The notes under the pieces are model-generated. The model made no database searches. It had not been told where the DNA came from and worked only from the letters and a program-made list of their open reading frames with translations. Positions 41,139 through 49,631 of a DNA stretch of 64,000 nt are shown here, piece by piece. How positions within the stretch are numbered: the first letter of the stretch is position 1; each line of letters starts with the position of its first letter. The stretch is from Bradyrhizobium sp. MOS003 (GTDB lineage Bacteria > Pseudomonadota > Alphaproteobacteria > Rhizobiales > Xanthobacteraceae). Made by a program: the position numbers and the translations under genes. Location: the NCBI RefSeq assembly GCF_003020125.1, contig NZ_PYFW01000008.1, positions 186,001-250,000 of the forward strand, written 5' to 3'.

Positions 41139-42731
41139 ATGGACTGGTCGCAATCTCAGATCCCGCCGATGCGGTTCGAGGCGCGTTTTGGCGACCGCGT
41201 GGTGCCGGCCTTTTGCGACCGGCCGTCCAGCGTATGGGCGATGATCGCGGAGGCGCGCGATCGCAATGCCGACGGTGAGGCGCTGGTCGCAGGCAACGCC
41301 CGGCTGAGCTGGCGGCAGGTCGTGGAGCAGGCTGCGCGGATCGCCGCGGGCTTCCGCAAGCTCGGCCTGCAGCGCGGCGACCGCGTCGCGATCCTGCTCG
41401 GCAACCGCATCGAATTCCCGCTGCTGCTGTTCGCCGCCGCGCATGAGGGGCTGGTGACGGTGCTGCTCAGCACGCGCCAGCAGAAGCCGGAGATCGCCTA
41501 TGTCCTCGCCGATTGCGGCGCCAGGATCCTGATCCACGAAGCAGGCCTTGCCGAGCGGCTGCCCGATGCGCAGGAGCTGCCTGATCTTGTCCACCGTATC
41601 GCCGTCGACGATGATCCGGCTCGCTCGCACTTCGCCGCGCTCGCCGACAACCCGCGGGCGCCTGCGCCGGTTGAGGTGAGCGAAGAGGACACCGCGATGA
41701 TCCTCTACACTTCGGGCACCACAGGCAAGCCGAAGGGGGCGATGCTCACCCATTGCAACATCGTCCATTCCTCGATGGTATTCGTATCCTGTCTGCAATT
41801 GACGCAAGCGGACCGATCCATCGCTGCGGTGCCGCTCGGCCATGTCACCGGTGTCGTCGCCAACATCACGACCATGATCCGCTGCGGAGGCGCGCTGATC
41901 ATCATGCCTGAGTTCAAGGCGGCCGATTATCTCAAGCTCGCCGCACGCGAGCGCGTCACCTACACGGTGATGGTGCCGGCGATGTACAATCTCTGTCTGC
42001 TGCAGCCCGATTTCGACGGCTACGATCTGTCGAGCTGGCGCATCGGCGGCTTCGGTGGCGCGCCGATGCCGGTCGCCACCATCAAGAAGCTCAAGGCGAC
42101 CATTCCCGGCCTGAAGCTGATGAACTGCTACGGCGCGACCGAGACGACGTCGCCCTCGACGATCATGCCGGGCGAATTGACCGAAAGCCATATCGACAGC
42201 GTCGGCCTGCCGTGTCCCGGCGCTCGCATCGTCGCGATGGATCCGGACGGGCGCGAGCTGCCCCATAGCGAGATCGGCGAGCTCTGGATCCAGAGCGCCT
42301 CCGTCATCAAGGGCTATTGGAACAACCCGAAGGCCACCGCCGAGAGCTTCACCAGCGGGTTCTGGCATTCGGGCGATCTCGGCTCGGTCGATGCGGAAGG
42401 CTTCGTGCGCGTGTTCGACCGGCAGAAGGACATGATCAATCGCGGCGGCCTGAAGATCTATTCGGCCGAGGTGGAATCCGTGCTGGCCGGCCATCCCGCC
42501 GTGATCGAGAGCGCGATCATCGCCAAGGCCTGCCCGGTGCTGGGCGAGCGCGTCCACGCGGTGGTGGTGACGCGGGAGCCGGTGGCGGACAGCGACTTGC
42601 GGGCTTGGTGCGCCGAGCGCCTGTCCGACTACAAGGTTCCCGAGACCATGGCGATCACGCCCCAGCCGCTGCCCCGCAACGCCAACGGCAAGGTGCTGAA
42701 GCGGCAGCTTCGGGAGCTCCTGGGCGCTTGA
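41139..42731 (+). CDS. AMP-forming acyl-CoA synthetase/ligase family protein
   Basis: A 530-residue class I adenylate-forming enzyme. The P-loop-like motif is ILYTSGTTGKPKGAMLTH (near residue 190). The A5 motif is NCYGATETTS. The A7-A8 hinge is GDLGSVDAEGFVRVFDRQKDMINRGGLKIYSAEVE, and the catalytic lysine region is PRNANGKVLKRQLREL near the end. It would activate a carboxylic acid to the acyl-adenylate and then the CoA ester. The acid is not known; the pattern fits medium/long-chain or aromatic acids. It stands alone, with 165 bases before the next gene. Confidence 0.92.
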   Translation: MDWSQSQIPPMRFEARFGDRVVPAFCDRPSSVWAMIAEARDRNADGEALVAGNARLSWRQVVEQAARIAAGFRKLGLQRGDRVAILLGNRIEFPLLLFAAAHEGLVTVLLSTRQQKPEIAYVLADCGARILIHEAGLAERLPDAQELPDLVHRIAVDDDPARSHFAALADNPRAPAPVEVSEEDTAMILYTSGTTGKPKGAMLTHCNIVHSSMVFVSCLQLTQADRSIAAVPLGHVTGVVANITTMIRCGGALIIMPEFKAADYLKLAARERVTYTVMVPAMYNLCLLQPDFDGYDLSSWRIGGFGGAPMPVATIKKLKATIPGLKLMNCYGATETTSPSTIMPGELTESHIDSVGLPCPGARIVAMDPDGRELPHSEIGELWIQSASVIKGYWNNPKATAESFTSGFWHSGDLGSVDAEGFVRVFDRQKDMINRGGLKIYSAEVESVLAGHPAVIESAIIAKACPVLGERVHAVVVTREPVADSDLRAWCAERLSDYKVPETMAITPQPLPRNANGKVLKRQLRELLGA

Positions 42732-42896
42732 GCCGACAGGTGCGCCACGGGCTGACCGGGTGGTTAACGCCTTGATCGGGCTCGCTTTGCCTTGCCAGCG
42801 CCATATCGTTAGGGTACCTCGCCGCCACGTGGGGGACGGGATTCCTGACGCGAACGCCTTGGCGCGCGCACCCGGACGGGCATGGGATTGGCATAA

Positions 42897-43550
42897 GTGG
42901 CTGAATTATTTGACGAAGTCGACGAGGAAGTACGTCGCGAACAGCTCAAGAAGCTGTGGGATAAATACTCGGTCTACTTCATCGCCCTGATGGTGCTGGT
43001 CGTGGCGGCCGTCGGCGGCTGGCGCGGCTATCAGTATCTGGAGGCCAAGAAGGCCGCCGAGGCCGGCGCCGCCTTCGAGAAGGCGGCCGAGCTGTCCGAT
43101 CAGGACAAGCATGCCGAGGCGGAGGCCGCCTTCACCGAGCTCGCCGGCAAGGCGCCGTCTGGCTATCGCACCCTGGCGCGGCTGCGCGCCGCGGCCGAGG
43201 CGGCGCCCCGCGACGCCAAGGCTGCCGCCAAGATGTATGACGATATCGCTGCCGACCGCAGCGTCGGTGGTGAGTGGCAGGATCTGGCCAGGATCCGCGC
43301 CGCCGGTCTGCTGCTCGACAGCGCGTCCTATGCCGACATGCAGCAGCGGCTGGAGCCTTCCGCGGCGCCCAAATCGACCTTCCGCCACAGCGCCCGCGAG
43401 ATGCTGGCGCTGTCGGCCTGGCGCAACAACGACATGACCGCGGCCCGCAAATGGCTCGACGCGATCGGTGAAGACGGCGAAACGCCACCCGGCCTGCGCT
43501 CGCGCGCCGAAGCGCTCCAGGCCCTGCTTCCGCCCGTCGCCAAGAGCTGA
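42897..43550 (+). CDS. YfgM-like tetratricopeptide protein (SecYEG-associated type)
   Basis: A 217-residue protein. The N-terminus AELFDEVDEEVRREQLKKLWDKY is followed by one membrane helix (SVYFIALMVLVVAAVGGWRGY), then a periplasmic helical region with TPR-like repeats (EKAAELSDQDKHAEAEAAFTELA, ...). This matches YfgM, which links the SecYEG translocon to periplasmic chaperones in Escherichia coli. The start is GTG 42897. It is followed by a lipoprotein gene and der, the same neighbourhood as enterobacterial yfgM-bamB-der. Confidence 0.88.
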   Translation: MAELFDEVDEEVRREQLKKLWDKYSVYFIALMVLVVAAVGGWRGYQYLEAKKAAEAGAAFEKAAELSDQDKHAEAEAAFTELAGKAPSGYRTLARLRAAAEAAPRDAKAAAKMYDDIAADRSVGGEWQDLARIRAAGLLLDSASYADMQQRLEPSAAPKSTFRHSAREMLALSAWRNNDMTAARKWLDAIGEDGETPPGLRSRAEALQALLPPVAKS

Positions 43551-43611
43551 GCAAAAAGAGCTGAGCAAGAACAGCTGACGACGGCCCTTTGACGTAAACG
43601 AGACACACACG

Positions 43612-44166
43612 ATGCGCCGCACGCCACGCTTGATCGCAGCCGCCGTCCTGATCGCCTTCACGGGCGTCCTGGGCGGCTGCTCCAGCTTCGATCCAAGCGA
43701 CATGCTCGACTTCCTCGACACTAAGAAGAAGCTGCCGGGCGACCGCAAGCCGGTCTTCCCGGATGGCGTGCCGGGCCTCGAGCAGGGCGTCCCGAAGGAG
43801 ATGTACAAGGGCGCTCAGCAGCAGCAGCCGGATCCGAACGCGCCTGCCGTCGCGGCTTTGCCTGCGGAGCCGCCGCCCGAGCCGGCCAAGCCGGCGAAGG
43901 GAGCCAAGGCGAAGCACACCAGGCAGCCCGCCGCCGCAGCCGTCGCGCCCGCGGAGGCGCCTGCCGGCGAGGTTGACGGAGAGGCCCAGCCGGAGGCGGC
44001 GCCGGCCACGGCCGCTCCACCGCCCAAGCACAAGATCGTCCGCAAGCGCACCACTGCACCGCCGCCGGACCAGCCGGTCCAGCAGGCGCAACCGACCCAG
44101 ACCACGCAGCAGCAGACGCAGGGCGGCTTCCCGGCGCCGCTGCCGAGCGGCAGCTTCTCGCGCTGA
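43612..44166 (+). CDS. Proline/alanine-rich lipoprotein in the bamB position
   Basis: A 184-residue predicted lipoprotein. The signal peptide ends in a lipobox LGGC (residues about 20-23), and the residue after the cysteine is serine, which predicts sorting to the outer membrane. A short conserved block follows (SDMLDFLDTKKKLPGDRKPVFPDGVPGLEQGVPKEMY). The rest is low-complexity proline, alanine, glutamine and lysine. No beta-propeller repeats are seen, so it is not BamB, which lies here in enterobacteria. It may assist outer-membrane assembly; that is inference from position only. Confidence 0.82.
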   Translation: MRRTPRLIAAAVLIAFTGVLGGCSSFDPSDMLDFLDTKKKLPGDRKPVFPDGVPGLEQGVPKEMYKGAQQQQPDPNAPAVAALPAEPPPEPAKPAKGAKAKHTRQPAAAAVAPAEAPAGEVDGEAQPEAAPATAAPPPKHKIVRKRTTAPPPDQPVQQAQPTQTTQQQTQGGFPAPLPSGSFSR

Positions 44167-44216
44167 TATTCTTCATTGCATTGACAGACGCGGCTCCGGC
44201 AGCGCACGAATGATTC

Positions 44217-45599
44217 ATGTCCTTCACGATCGCCATCATCGGCCGGCCCAATGTCGGCAAATCGACGCTGTTCAACCGTCTGGTTGGGCAGAAGCTGGCG
44301 CTCGTCGATGACCTGCCCGGGGTCACCCGCGACCGCCGCGAGGGTGAGGCCAGGCTCGGCGATCTCGAATTCACCATCATTGATACCGCCGGCCTCGACG
44401 AGGGCGCCAAGGGCTCGCTGACCGCGCGTATGCAGGAGCAGACCGAGACTGCGATCGCGCAGGCCGACGCGCTGTTCTTCGTCGTCGATGCCCGCGTCGG
44501 CCTCACGCCGACCGACCGCGCCTTCGCCGATTTCGCCCGCAAGGCCAACAAGCCGGTGCTGCTGGTCGCCAACAAGAGCGAGGGCAAGCACGGCGATGCC
44601 GGCGCGATGGAAGCCTTCGCGCTCGGCCTTGGCGATCCCATCCAGATCTCGGCCGAGCACGGCGAGGGCATGGGCGAGCTTTACGACGCGCTCGCCAAGC
44701 TGATGCCGGAGCCCGTCGAAGAGGATGAAACCGAGGACGACGAACCGCTCACCGAGGAAGAGGCCGCGACGCGCCCGATCCGGGTCGCCATCGTCGGCCG
44801 GCCCAATGCCGGCAAGTCGACGCTGATCAACCATCTGCTCGGCGAGGAACGCCTGCTGACGAGCCCGGAGGCCGGCACCACGCGCGATTCCATCGCGGTC
44901 GAAATCAACTGGAAGGGCCGCGAGTTTCGCGTGTTCGATACCGCAGGTCTCCGCCGGCGCTCCCGCATCGAGGAGAAGCTGGAAAAGCTCTCGGTCGCCG
45001 ATGCCCTGCGCGCGGTCCGTTTTGCCGAAGTCGTGGTGATGATGATGGATTCGCAGAACCGCTTCGAGGAGCAGGATTTGCGCATCGCCGATCTGATCGA
45101 GCGCGAGGGGCGCGCGTTGGTGCTCGCCGTCAACAAATGGGATCTGATGGAGAGCAAGGGGGGCGGCGCGATCTCGGGCCTGCGCCGCGATGCCGACCAT
45201 TTGCTGCCGCAGATCAAGGGCGTGCCGATCGTCGCCGTCTCGGGCCTGATGGGCGAGGGCATCGATCGGCTGATGCAGGCGATCCAGGATGCCTACGCGC
45301 TCTGGAACAAGCGCGTGTCGACTTCGGCATTGAACCGCTGGTTCGAGCAGGCAGTTCAGGCCAATCCGCCGCCGGCCGTGTCCGGGCGACGGCTCAAGCT
45401 CAATTACATCACCCAGACCAAGGCGCGCCCGCCGAGCTTCGTGCTATTCTGCTCGCGCGCCGACGCGGTGCCGCAGTCCTATCTGCGCTACCTCATCAAT
45501 TCCATGCGCGAGACTTTCGAACTGCCGGGCACGCCGGTGCGCATCACCTTGCGCGAGAAGGCCAACCCCTTCGCCCATAAGCGCAAGCGGCCGTCGTGA
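44217..45599 (+). CDS. der: Ribosome-assembly GTPase Der (EngA)
   Basis: A 460-residue double GTPase required for 50S assembly. G-domain 1 has GRPNVGKSTLFNRLVG and DTAGLDEG; G-domain 2 has GRPNAGKSTLINHLLG, DTAGLRRR and NKWD. An acidic linker (EEDETEDDEPLTEEEAA) separates them. The C-terminal KH-like domain carries RRLKLNYITQTKARPPSFVLFC. Length and domain order are standard. Its stop overlaps the next start (GTGA), so the MFS gene is translationally coupled. Confidence 0.98.
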   Translation: MSFTIAIIGRPNVGKSTLFNRLVGQKLALVDDLPGVTRDRREGEARLGDLEFTIIDTAGLDEGAKGSLTARMQEQTETAIAQADALFFVVDARVGLTPTDRAFADFARKANKPVLLVANKSEGKHGDAGAMEAFALGLGDPIQISAEHGEGMGELYDALAKLMPEPVEEDETEDDEPLTEEEAATRPIRVAIVGRPNAGKSTLINHLLGEERLLTSPEAGTTRDSIAVEINWKGREFRVFDTAGLRRRSRIEEKLEKLSVADALRAVRFAEVVVMMMDSQNRFEEQDLRIADLIEREGRALVLAVNKWDLMESKGGGAISGLRRDADHLLPQIKGVPIVAVSGLMGEGIDRLMQAIQDAYALWNKRVSTSALNRWFEQAVQANPPPAVSGRRLKLNYITQTKARPPSFVLFCSRADAVPQSYLRYLINSMRETFELPGTPVRITLREKANPFAHKRKRPS

Positions 45600-46846
45600 G
45601 CAACGATGCCGGCGAGGCGATGGCGCAGAGCGCTGCGCCGGTCCGGCGCGGTGCCGTCGCCTTCATCTTCGTCACCATCCTGCTGGACATGCTCGCGCTC
45701 GGCGTGATCATGCCGATCCTGCCGAAGCTGATCGAGAGCTTCGTCGACAACGACACCGCGCACGCGGCGCGCATCTTCGGCCTGTTCGGCACCGCCTGGG
45801 CGCTGATGCAGTTCGTGTTCTCGCCGCTGTTGGGAGCGCTGTCAGATCGCTTCGGGCGGCGGCCGGTGGTGCTGCTGTCGAATTTCGGCCTCGCCGCCGA
45901 TTACGTGCTGATGGCGCTGGCGCCATCCCTGCTGTGGTTGTTCGTCGGCATCTCCGGCATAACCTCGGCCAGCATCTCGACGGCGTTTGCTTACATCGCC
46001 GACATCACGCCGCCGGAGCGGCGCGCGGCGGTGTTCGGCCGGATTGGCGCGGCCTTCGGTGCCGGCTTCATCCTCGGGCCGGCGCTGGGCGGCCTGCTCG
46101 GCGATATCGATCCGCGGCTGCCGTTCTGGGCGTCGGCCGCCCTCAGCTTCGCCAATGCGCTCTACGGGCTGTTCGTCCTGCCGGAATCGCTCGCGCCCGA
46201 CAAGCGCGCGCCGTTCCGCTGGAGGAGCGCCAGTCCGGTCGGTGCACTCCGCCTGCTGCGCTCCAATGCGATGCTTGCCGCGTTGTCCGTCGTCAATTTC
46301 ATCGCGCAGGTCGCGCATGTCGTGCTGCCCTCGACCTTCGTGCTCTATGCGACCTATCGCTACGGCTGGGATTCCAAGACCGTAGGATTGACGCTGGCGA
46401 TGGTCGGCATCTGCGCCATGGTGGTGCAGGGGCTCGCAATCGGCGCCATCGTCCGGGTCCTCGGCGAGCGGAATGCACTGCTGCTCGGCCTGTGTTGTGG
46501 GGCGCTCGGCTTTTTGGTCCTCGGCAGTGCACCGACCGGGCCGCTGTCCTGGATCGGGATTCCCATTCTGGCGCTGTGGGGCATTTCGGGTGCAGCGTCT
46601 CAAGCGCTGATGACGCGGCTGGTCGCGCCCGATCAGCAGGGCCAGCTCCAGGGCGCGACCGCGAGCGTGCAGAGCATGTCGCAACTCGTCGGCCCGTTCC
46701 TGTTCACGCTCACATTTTCATATTTCATCGGCGCCAGCGCGCCGCTGCATCTGCCCGGCGCGCCGTTCCTGCTCGCGGCGATGCTGATGGTGGTCTGCGT
46801 GGCGATCGCGGTGCGGACGCTGGGTGGACCGAGGACGGCCGAGTAG
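45596..46846 (+). CDS. MFS transporter, TetA-like branch
   Basis: A 416-residue major facilitator with 12 helices. FSPLLGALSDRFGRRPVVLLS is the signature loop, as in TetA and related drug/H+ antiporters. AYIADITPPERRAAVFGRIGAAFGAGFILGPALGG matches helix 5 of that branch. The start is GTG 45596, overlapping the der stop by four bases; this coupling is odd for a transporter and may only reflect compaction. The substrate is unknown; tetracycline-type export should not be assumed. A family C repeat starts three bases after its stop. Confidence 0.9.
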   Translation: MSNDAGEAMAQSAAPVRRGAVAFIFVTILLDMLALGVIMPILPKLIESFVDNDTAHAARIFGLFGTAWALMQFVFSPLLGALSDRFGRRPVVLLSNFGLAADYVLMALAPSLLWLFVGISGITSASISTAFAYIADITPPERRAAVFGRIGAAFGAGFILGPALGGLLGDIDPRLPFWASAALSFANALYGLFVLPESLAPDKRAPFRWRSASPVGALRLLRSNAMLAALSVVNFIAQVAHVVLPSTFVLYATYRYGWDSKTVGLTLAMVGICAMVVQGLAIGAIVRVLGERNALLLGLCCGALGFLVLGSAPTGPLSWIGIPILALWGISGAASQALMTRLVAPDQQGQLQGATASVQSMSQLVGPFLFTLTFSYFIGASAPLHLPGAPFLLAAMLMVVCVAIAVRTLGGPRTAE

Positions 46847-46848
46847 AA

Positions 46849-46930
46849 GTAGGGCGGATTAGCGAAGCGTAATCCGCCGTTTTCCAGGTGAGAGAAGTGG
46901 CGGGTTACGCCTGCGGCCAACCCGCCCTAC
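46849..46930. repeat. Dispersed intergenic repeat, family C
   Basis: The ends are inverted: GTAGGGCGG (46849) and CCGCCCTAC (to 46930). Two inner hairpins are GGCGGATT-AGCGAAGCGT-AATCCGCC and GGCGGGTT-ACGCCTGCGGCC-AACCCGCC. This is a third, distinct repeat family, a type I recall from Bradyrhizobium chromosomes. Confidence 0.8.
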
Positions 46931-46957
46931 GAATGGCTGTGGAGAATGCCGCGCGAG

Positions 46958-46991
46958 ATCCCGGGTTCGATGCTTCGCATCGCCCCGGGAT
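46958..46991. repeat. Inverted repeat between MFS and binding-protein genes
   Basis: Outer arms ATCCCGGG (46958-46965) and CCCGGGAT (46984-46991) enclose an inner CGATGC-TTC-GCATCG hairpin. It ends 13 bases before the stop of the minus-strand binding-protein gene and may stop transcription from both sides, although T-runs are absent. Confidence 0.55.
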
Positions 46992-47004
46992 GTTCGCTAC
47001 GCGG

Positions 47005-48231
47005 TTACTTCTTCACCAGCGGGCACTCGCTGTCCTTGAGCGGCTTGGCGGCATCTTCCGCCGAGATCGTGGCGATCTGCTTGTAGTAGTCCCACGGTCC
47101 CTTCGACTCCTCGGGCTTCTTCACCTCGAACAGATAGGCCGGGATGAGGCGGCGGCCGTCCTGACGCAGCGGCCCGTTGCCGAACAGCGGATCGTCGGTC
47201 GGCAGCTCCTTCATCTTGGCGACGACCTTGGCGCCGTCATGCGGATTGCCGCCGAGCGCGTCCATCGCCTTCAGATAGTGCAGCACCATCGCGTAGTTGC
47301 CGGCCTGGGTCATCGACGGCATCGCGCTCTTGCTGGCCAGCGCCGAGAAGCGCTTGGACCATTCGCGGGTCTTGTCGTTCATATCCCAGTAGAACGACTC
47401 CGTGAAGGTCAGCCCCTGTGCGGTCTTCAGGCCGAGCGAATGCACGTCGTTGATGAACAGCAGCAATGCCGCGAGCTTCTGACCGGCGGAGACGATGCCG
47501 AATTCGGCCGCCTGCTTGATCGAGTTCGTGGTGTCGCCGCCGGCATTGGCGAGGCCCACGACCTTGGCCTTGGACGATTGTGCCTGCAGCAGGAAGGACG
47601 AGAAGTCCGCGGTGTTGATCGGATGCTTGACGCTGCCGAGCACCTTGCCGCCGTTTGCGGTCACGACCGCCGTGGTGTCGCGCTCGAGCGCGTGGCCAAA
47701 GGCATAATCCGCGGTCAGGAAGAACCAGCTGTCACCGCCGGCCTTGGTCAGCGCCTTGCCGGTGCCGTTGGCCAGCATATAGGTGTCATAGGTGTAGGAG
47801 ACCGTGTTCGGCGTGCAGGCCTTGCCGGTCAGGTCGGCGGAGGCGGCGCCGGAGTTCAGCAGGACCGCATTCTTTTCCTTGACGAGGTTGCTGACTGCCA
47901 GCGCGACACCGGAGTTCGGCGTATCGGCGATCGCATCGACCTTCTCGTTGTCGATCCACTGCCGGGCGATGTTGACGCCGACGTCGGGCTTGTTCTGGTG
48001 ATCTCCGCTGATGACGTCGATCTTCCAGCCCTTCTTGAGCAGGCCGGAATCCTCGACCGCCATCTTGATCGCAACCACGGAATTGGGGCCGCCGATGTCG
48101 GCATAGAGGCTCGACATGTCATTGAGCACGCCGATCTTGACGGTCTTGTCCTGCGCGTAGGCGGATGTTGAAAAACCGAAGGCAGCACAGGCCAGAAGGG
48201 CCGCGGAGCGGCGCACGAACGTCGTCGTCAT
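47005..48231 (-). CDS. Orphan ABC substrate-binding protein, paralogue of the liv-operon one
   Basis: A 408-residue type I periplasmic binding protein. Residues 1-26 are a signal peptide ending AYAQ. The mature start KTVKIGVLNDMSSLYADIGGPN matches the protein of 32550-33773, and many blocks are identical (SWFFLTADYAFG, SSFLLQAQSSKAK). The C-terminal ECPLVKK keeps the cysteine. No ATPase or permease gene adjoins, so it may feed the transporter 12 kb away or another set elsewhere. GGGAGG precedes the ATG. Confidence 0.93.
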   Translation of the reverse strand: MTTTFVRRSAALLACAAFGFSTSAYAQDKTVKIGVLNDMSSLYADIGGPNSVVAIKMAVEDSGLLKKGWKIDVISGDHQNKPDVGVNIARQWIDNEKVDAIADTPNSGVALAVSNLVKEKNAVLLNSGAASADLTGKACTPNTVSYTYDTYMLANGTGKALTKAGGDSWFFLTADYAFGHALERDTTAVVTANGGKVLGSVKHPINTADFSSFLLQAQSSKAKVVGLANAGGDTTNSIKQAAEFGIVSAGQKLAALLLFINDVHSLGLKTAQGLTFTESFYWDMNDKTREWSKRFSALASKSAMPSMTQAGNYAMVLHYLKAMDALGGNPHDGAKVVAKMKELPTDDPLFGNGPLRQDGRRLIPAYLFEVKKPEESKGPWDYYKQIATISAEDAAKPLKDSECPLVKK

Positions 48232-48337
48232 AAAAGGTTTCCTCCCTTGTCAAATATGCGGACGGCTCTCTTGCGGAGCCTTGTTCCGGCTGATGGCTCT
48301 AGCCTGTCCCAGGGCCGGCGGCAATGCGCCTAAAGCC

Positions 48338-48364
48338 GGATGACGCTGCGTCGTAGCGTCATCC
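48338..48364 (-). other. Perfect 10-bp hairpin between two minus-strand genes
   Basis: Arms GGATGACGCT (48338-48347) and AGCGTCATCC (48355-48364) with a 7-base loop. It follows the stop of the NHL-type gene on the minus strand and precedes the promoter of the binding-protein gene. No clear U-run follows, so terminator function is possible but not certain. Confidence 0.55.
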
Positions 48365-48398
48365 GTCGGTTAACTTTTGGGCAAAATGCGTCGAGACG

Positions 48399-49541
48399 CT
48401 ATTTGAGGGCGTCCGAGGTCAGCTTGAATTTCTGGATGCGCTTTCCGGTATCGACCTCGGCGGTATAGACATTACCCTTGCCGTCGATCGCCATGGCATG
48501 CACCCAGTGGAATTGACCAGCGTTGCGGCCGTTGTGCCCGAAGCTGCCGACCACGCTGCCGTCGTCGCGCTTGATCACCCTGATCTCGTTGTTCTCGCCG
48601 TCGGCGCTGAGCAGCCATGTCTGCTTCGGATCGGGCCAGATCGCGATGTCCCACACCGCGCCGTTGCCGAGCGTGTTCTTCTCGAAGAAGAACTCCTTCA
48701 CGAAGCTGCCGTCCTTGTTGAACACCTGGATGCGGTTGTTGATACGGTCGCAGACATAGACGAGGCCGTCATTGGCCAGCTTCACGCAATGGACCGGATT
48801 GCCGAATTGCTGCGCCACCGGGGCCTTGGGATCGTACGGCCCTTGCTTGGCATCATCGGGCTTGTTGCCATAGGCGCCCCAATGCCGCTTGTAGGCGAGC
48901 GTCGTCGCATCGAACACGATGACGCGGCGGTTGCCGTAGCCGTCGGCGACGTAGATCTCGTTGGCCTCCTTGTCGATCGCGGTCTCGGCGGGCTTGCCGA
49001 GCTGGGTCGTGTCGTTGCTGCCGAGGCTCGGCGCGATCTTGCCAATCTGGGCAACGAACTTGCCGTCGAGCGTGAACTTCAGAATCGCATTATCATTGTC
49101 GGCATTGCCGCCGACCCAGACGAAGCCGCGTTCGTCGACCTCGATGCCATGCTCGCGGCCGACCCATTCGTAGCCTTGGCCGGGACCGCCCCATGAGCGC
49201 AGCAGATTGCCCTCGGCATCGAACTCGAGCACGGGCGGCGCCGAAACGCAGCATTTCGAGCGCGGCGGGGTGAGGCTCGCGCCCTTCTCGTCGTCGGTGA
49301 GCGAGCGCGGGCGATGGATCACCCAGATGTGGCCCTGCCCATCGACGGTGATGCCGCCGACCTGGCCGAGGATCCAGTTGTTCGGCAGCTGCTTCGGCCA
49401 GGAGGCATCGACCGCGAAAGTCGGAACGTCGCCGGCGGTCGCCGCATACGGAAGCGCGAATACGACGGCTGCGATCAGAATGGAGAGAGCGTGACGTGCG
49501 AGCGCAGACGCAGAGCCTGCGCGATCAAGCCATGGCGCCAT
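48399..49541 (-). CDS. Secreted NHL-repeat beta-propeller protein
   Basis: A 380-residue protein with a signal peptide (hydrophobic segment LSILIAAVVFALPYAATA, cleaved near AG-DV). The rest forms six-bladed propeller repeats: WILGQVGGITVDGQGHIWVIHRP, EHGIEVDERGFVWVGG, GNPVHCVKLANDGLVYVCDRINNRIQVF and WVHAMAIDGKGNVYTAEVDTGKRIQKF. The fold is shared with peptidyl-alpha-hydroxyglycine alpha-amidating lyase, but catalytic identity is unproven. ATG 49541 follows GGGAGG; the 18 upstream codons are rejected. It is probably periplasmic. Confidence 0.88.
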   Translation of the reverse strand: MAPWLDRAGSASALARHALSILIAAVVFALPYAATAGDVPTFAVDASWPKQLPNNWILGQVGGITVDGQGHIWVIHRPRSLTDDEKGASLTPPRSKCCVSAPPVLEFDAEGNLLRSWGGPGQGYEWVGREHGIEVDERGFVWVGGNADNDNAILKFTLDGKFVAQIGKIAPSLGSNDTTQLGKPAETAIDKEANEIYVADGYGNRRVIVFDATTLAYKRHWGAYGNKPDDAKQGPYDPKAPVAQQFGNPVHCVKLANDGLVYVCDRINNRIQVFNKDGSFVKEFFFEKNTLGNGAVWDIAIWPDPKQTWLLSADGENNEIRVIKRDDGSVVGSFGHNGRNAGQFHWVHAMAIDGKGNVYTAEVDTGKRIQKFKLTSDALK

Positions 49542-49631
49542 GGCAACCTCCCTTTTTGGCGTGCGGCTTGCTGCCGCTTGCGCGCGGGCAGTCAATCGCG
49601 GGGAGGCAGTCGAGTCAATCAGGCAAGGGAT

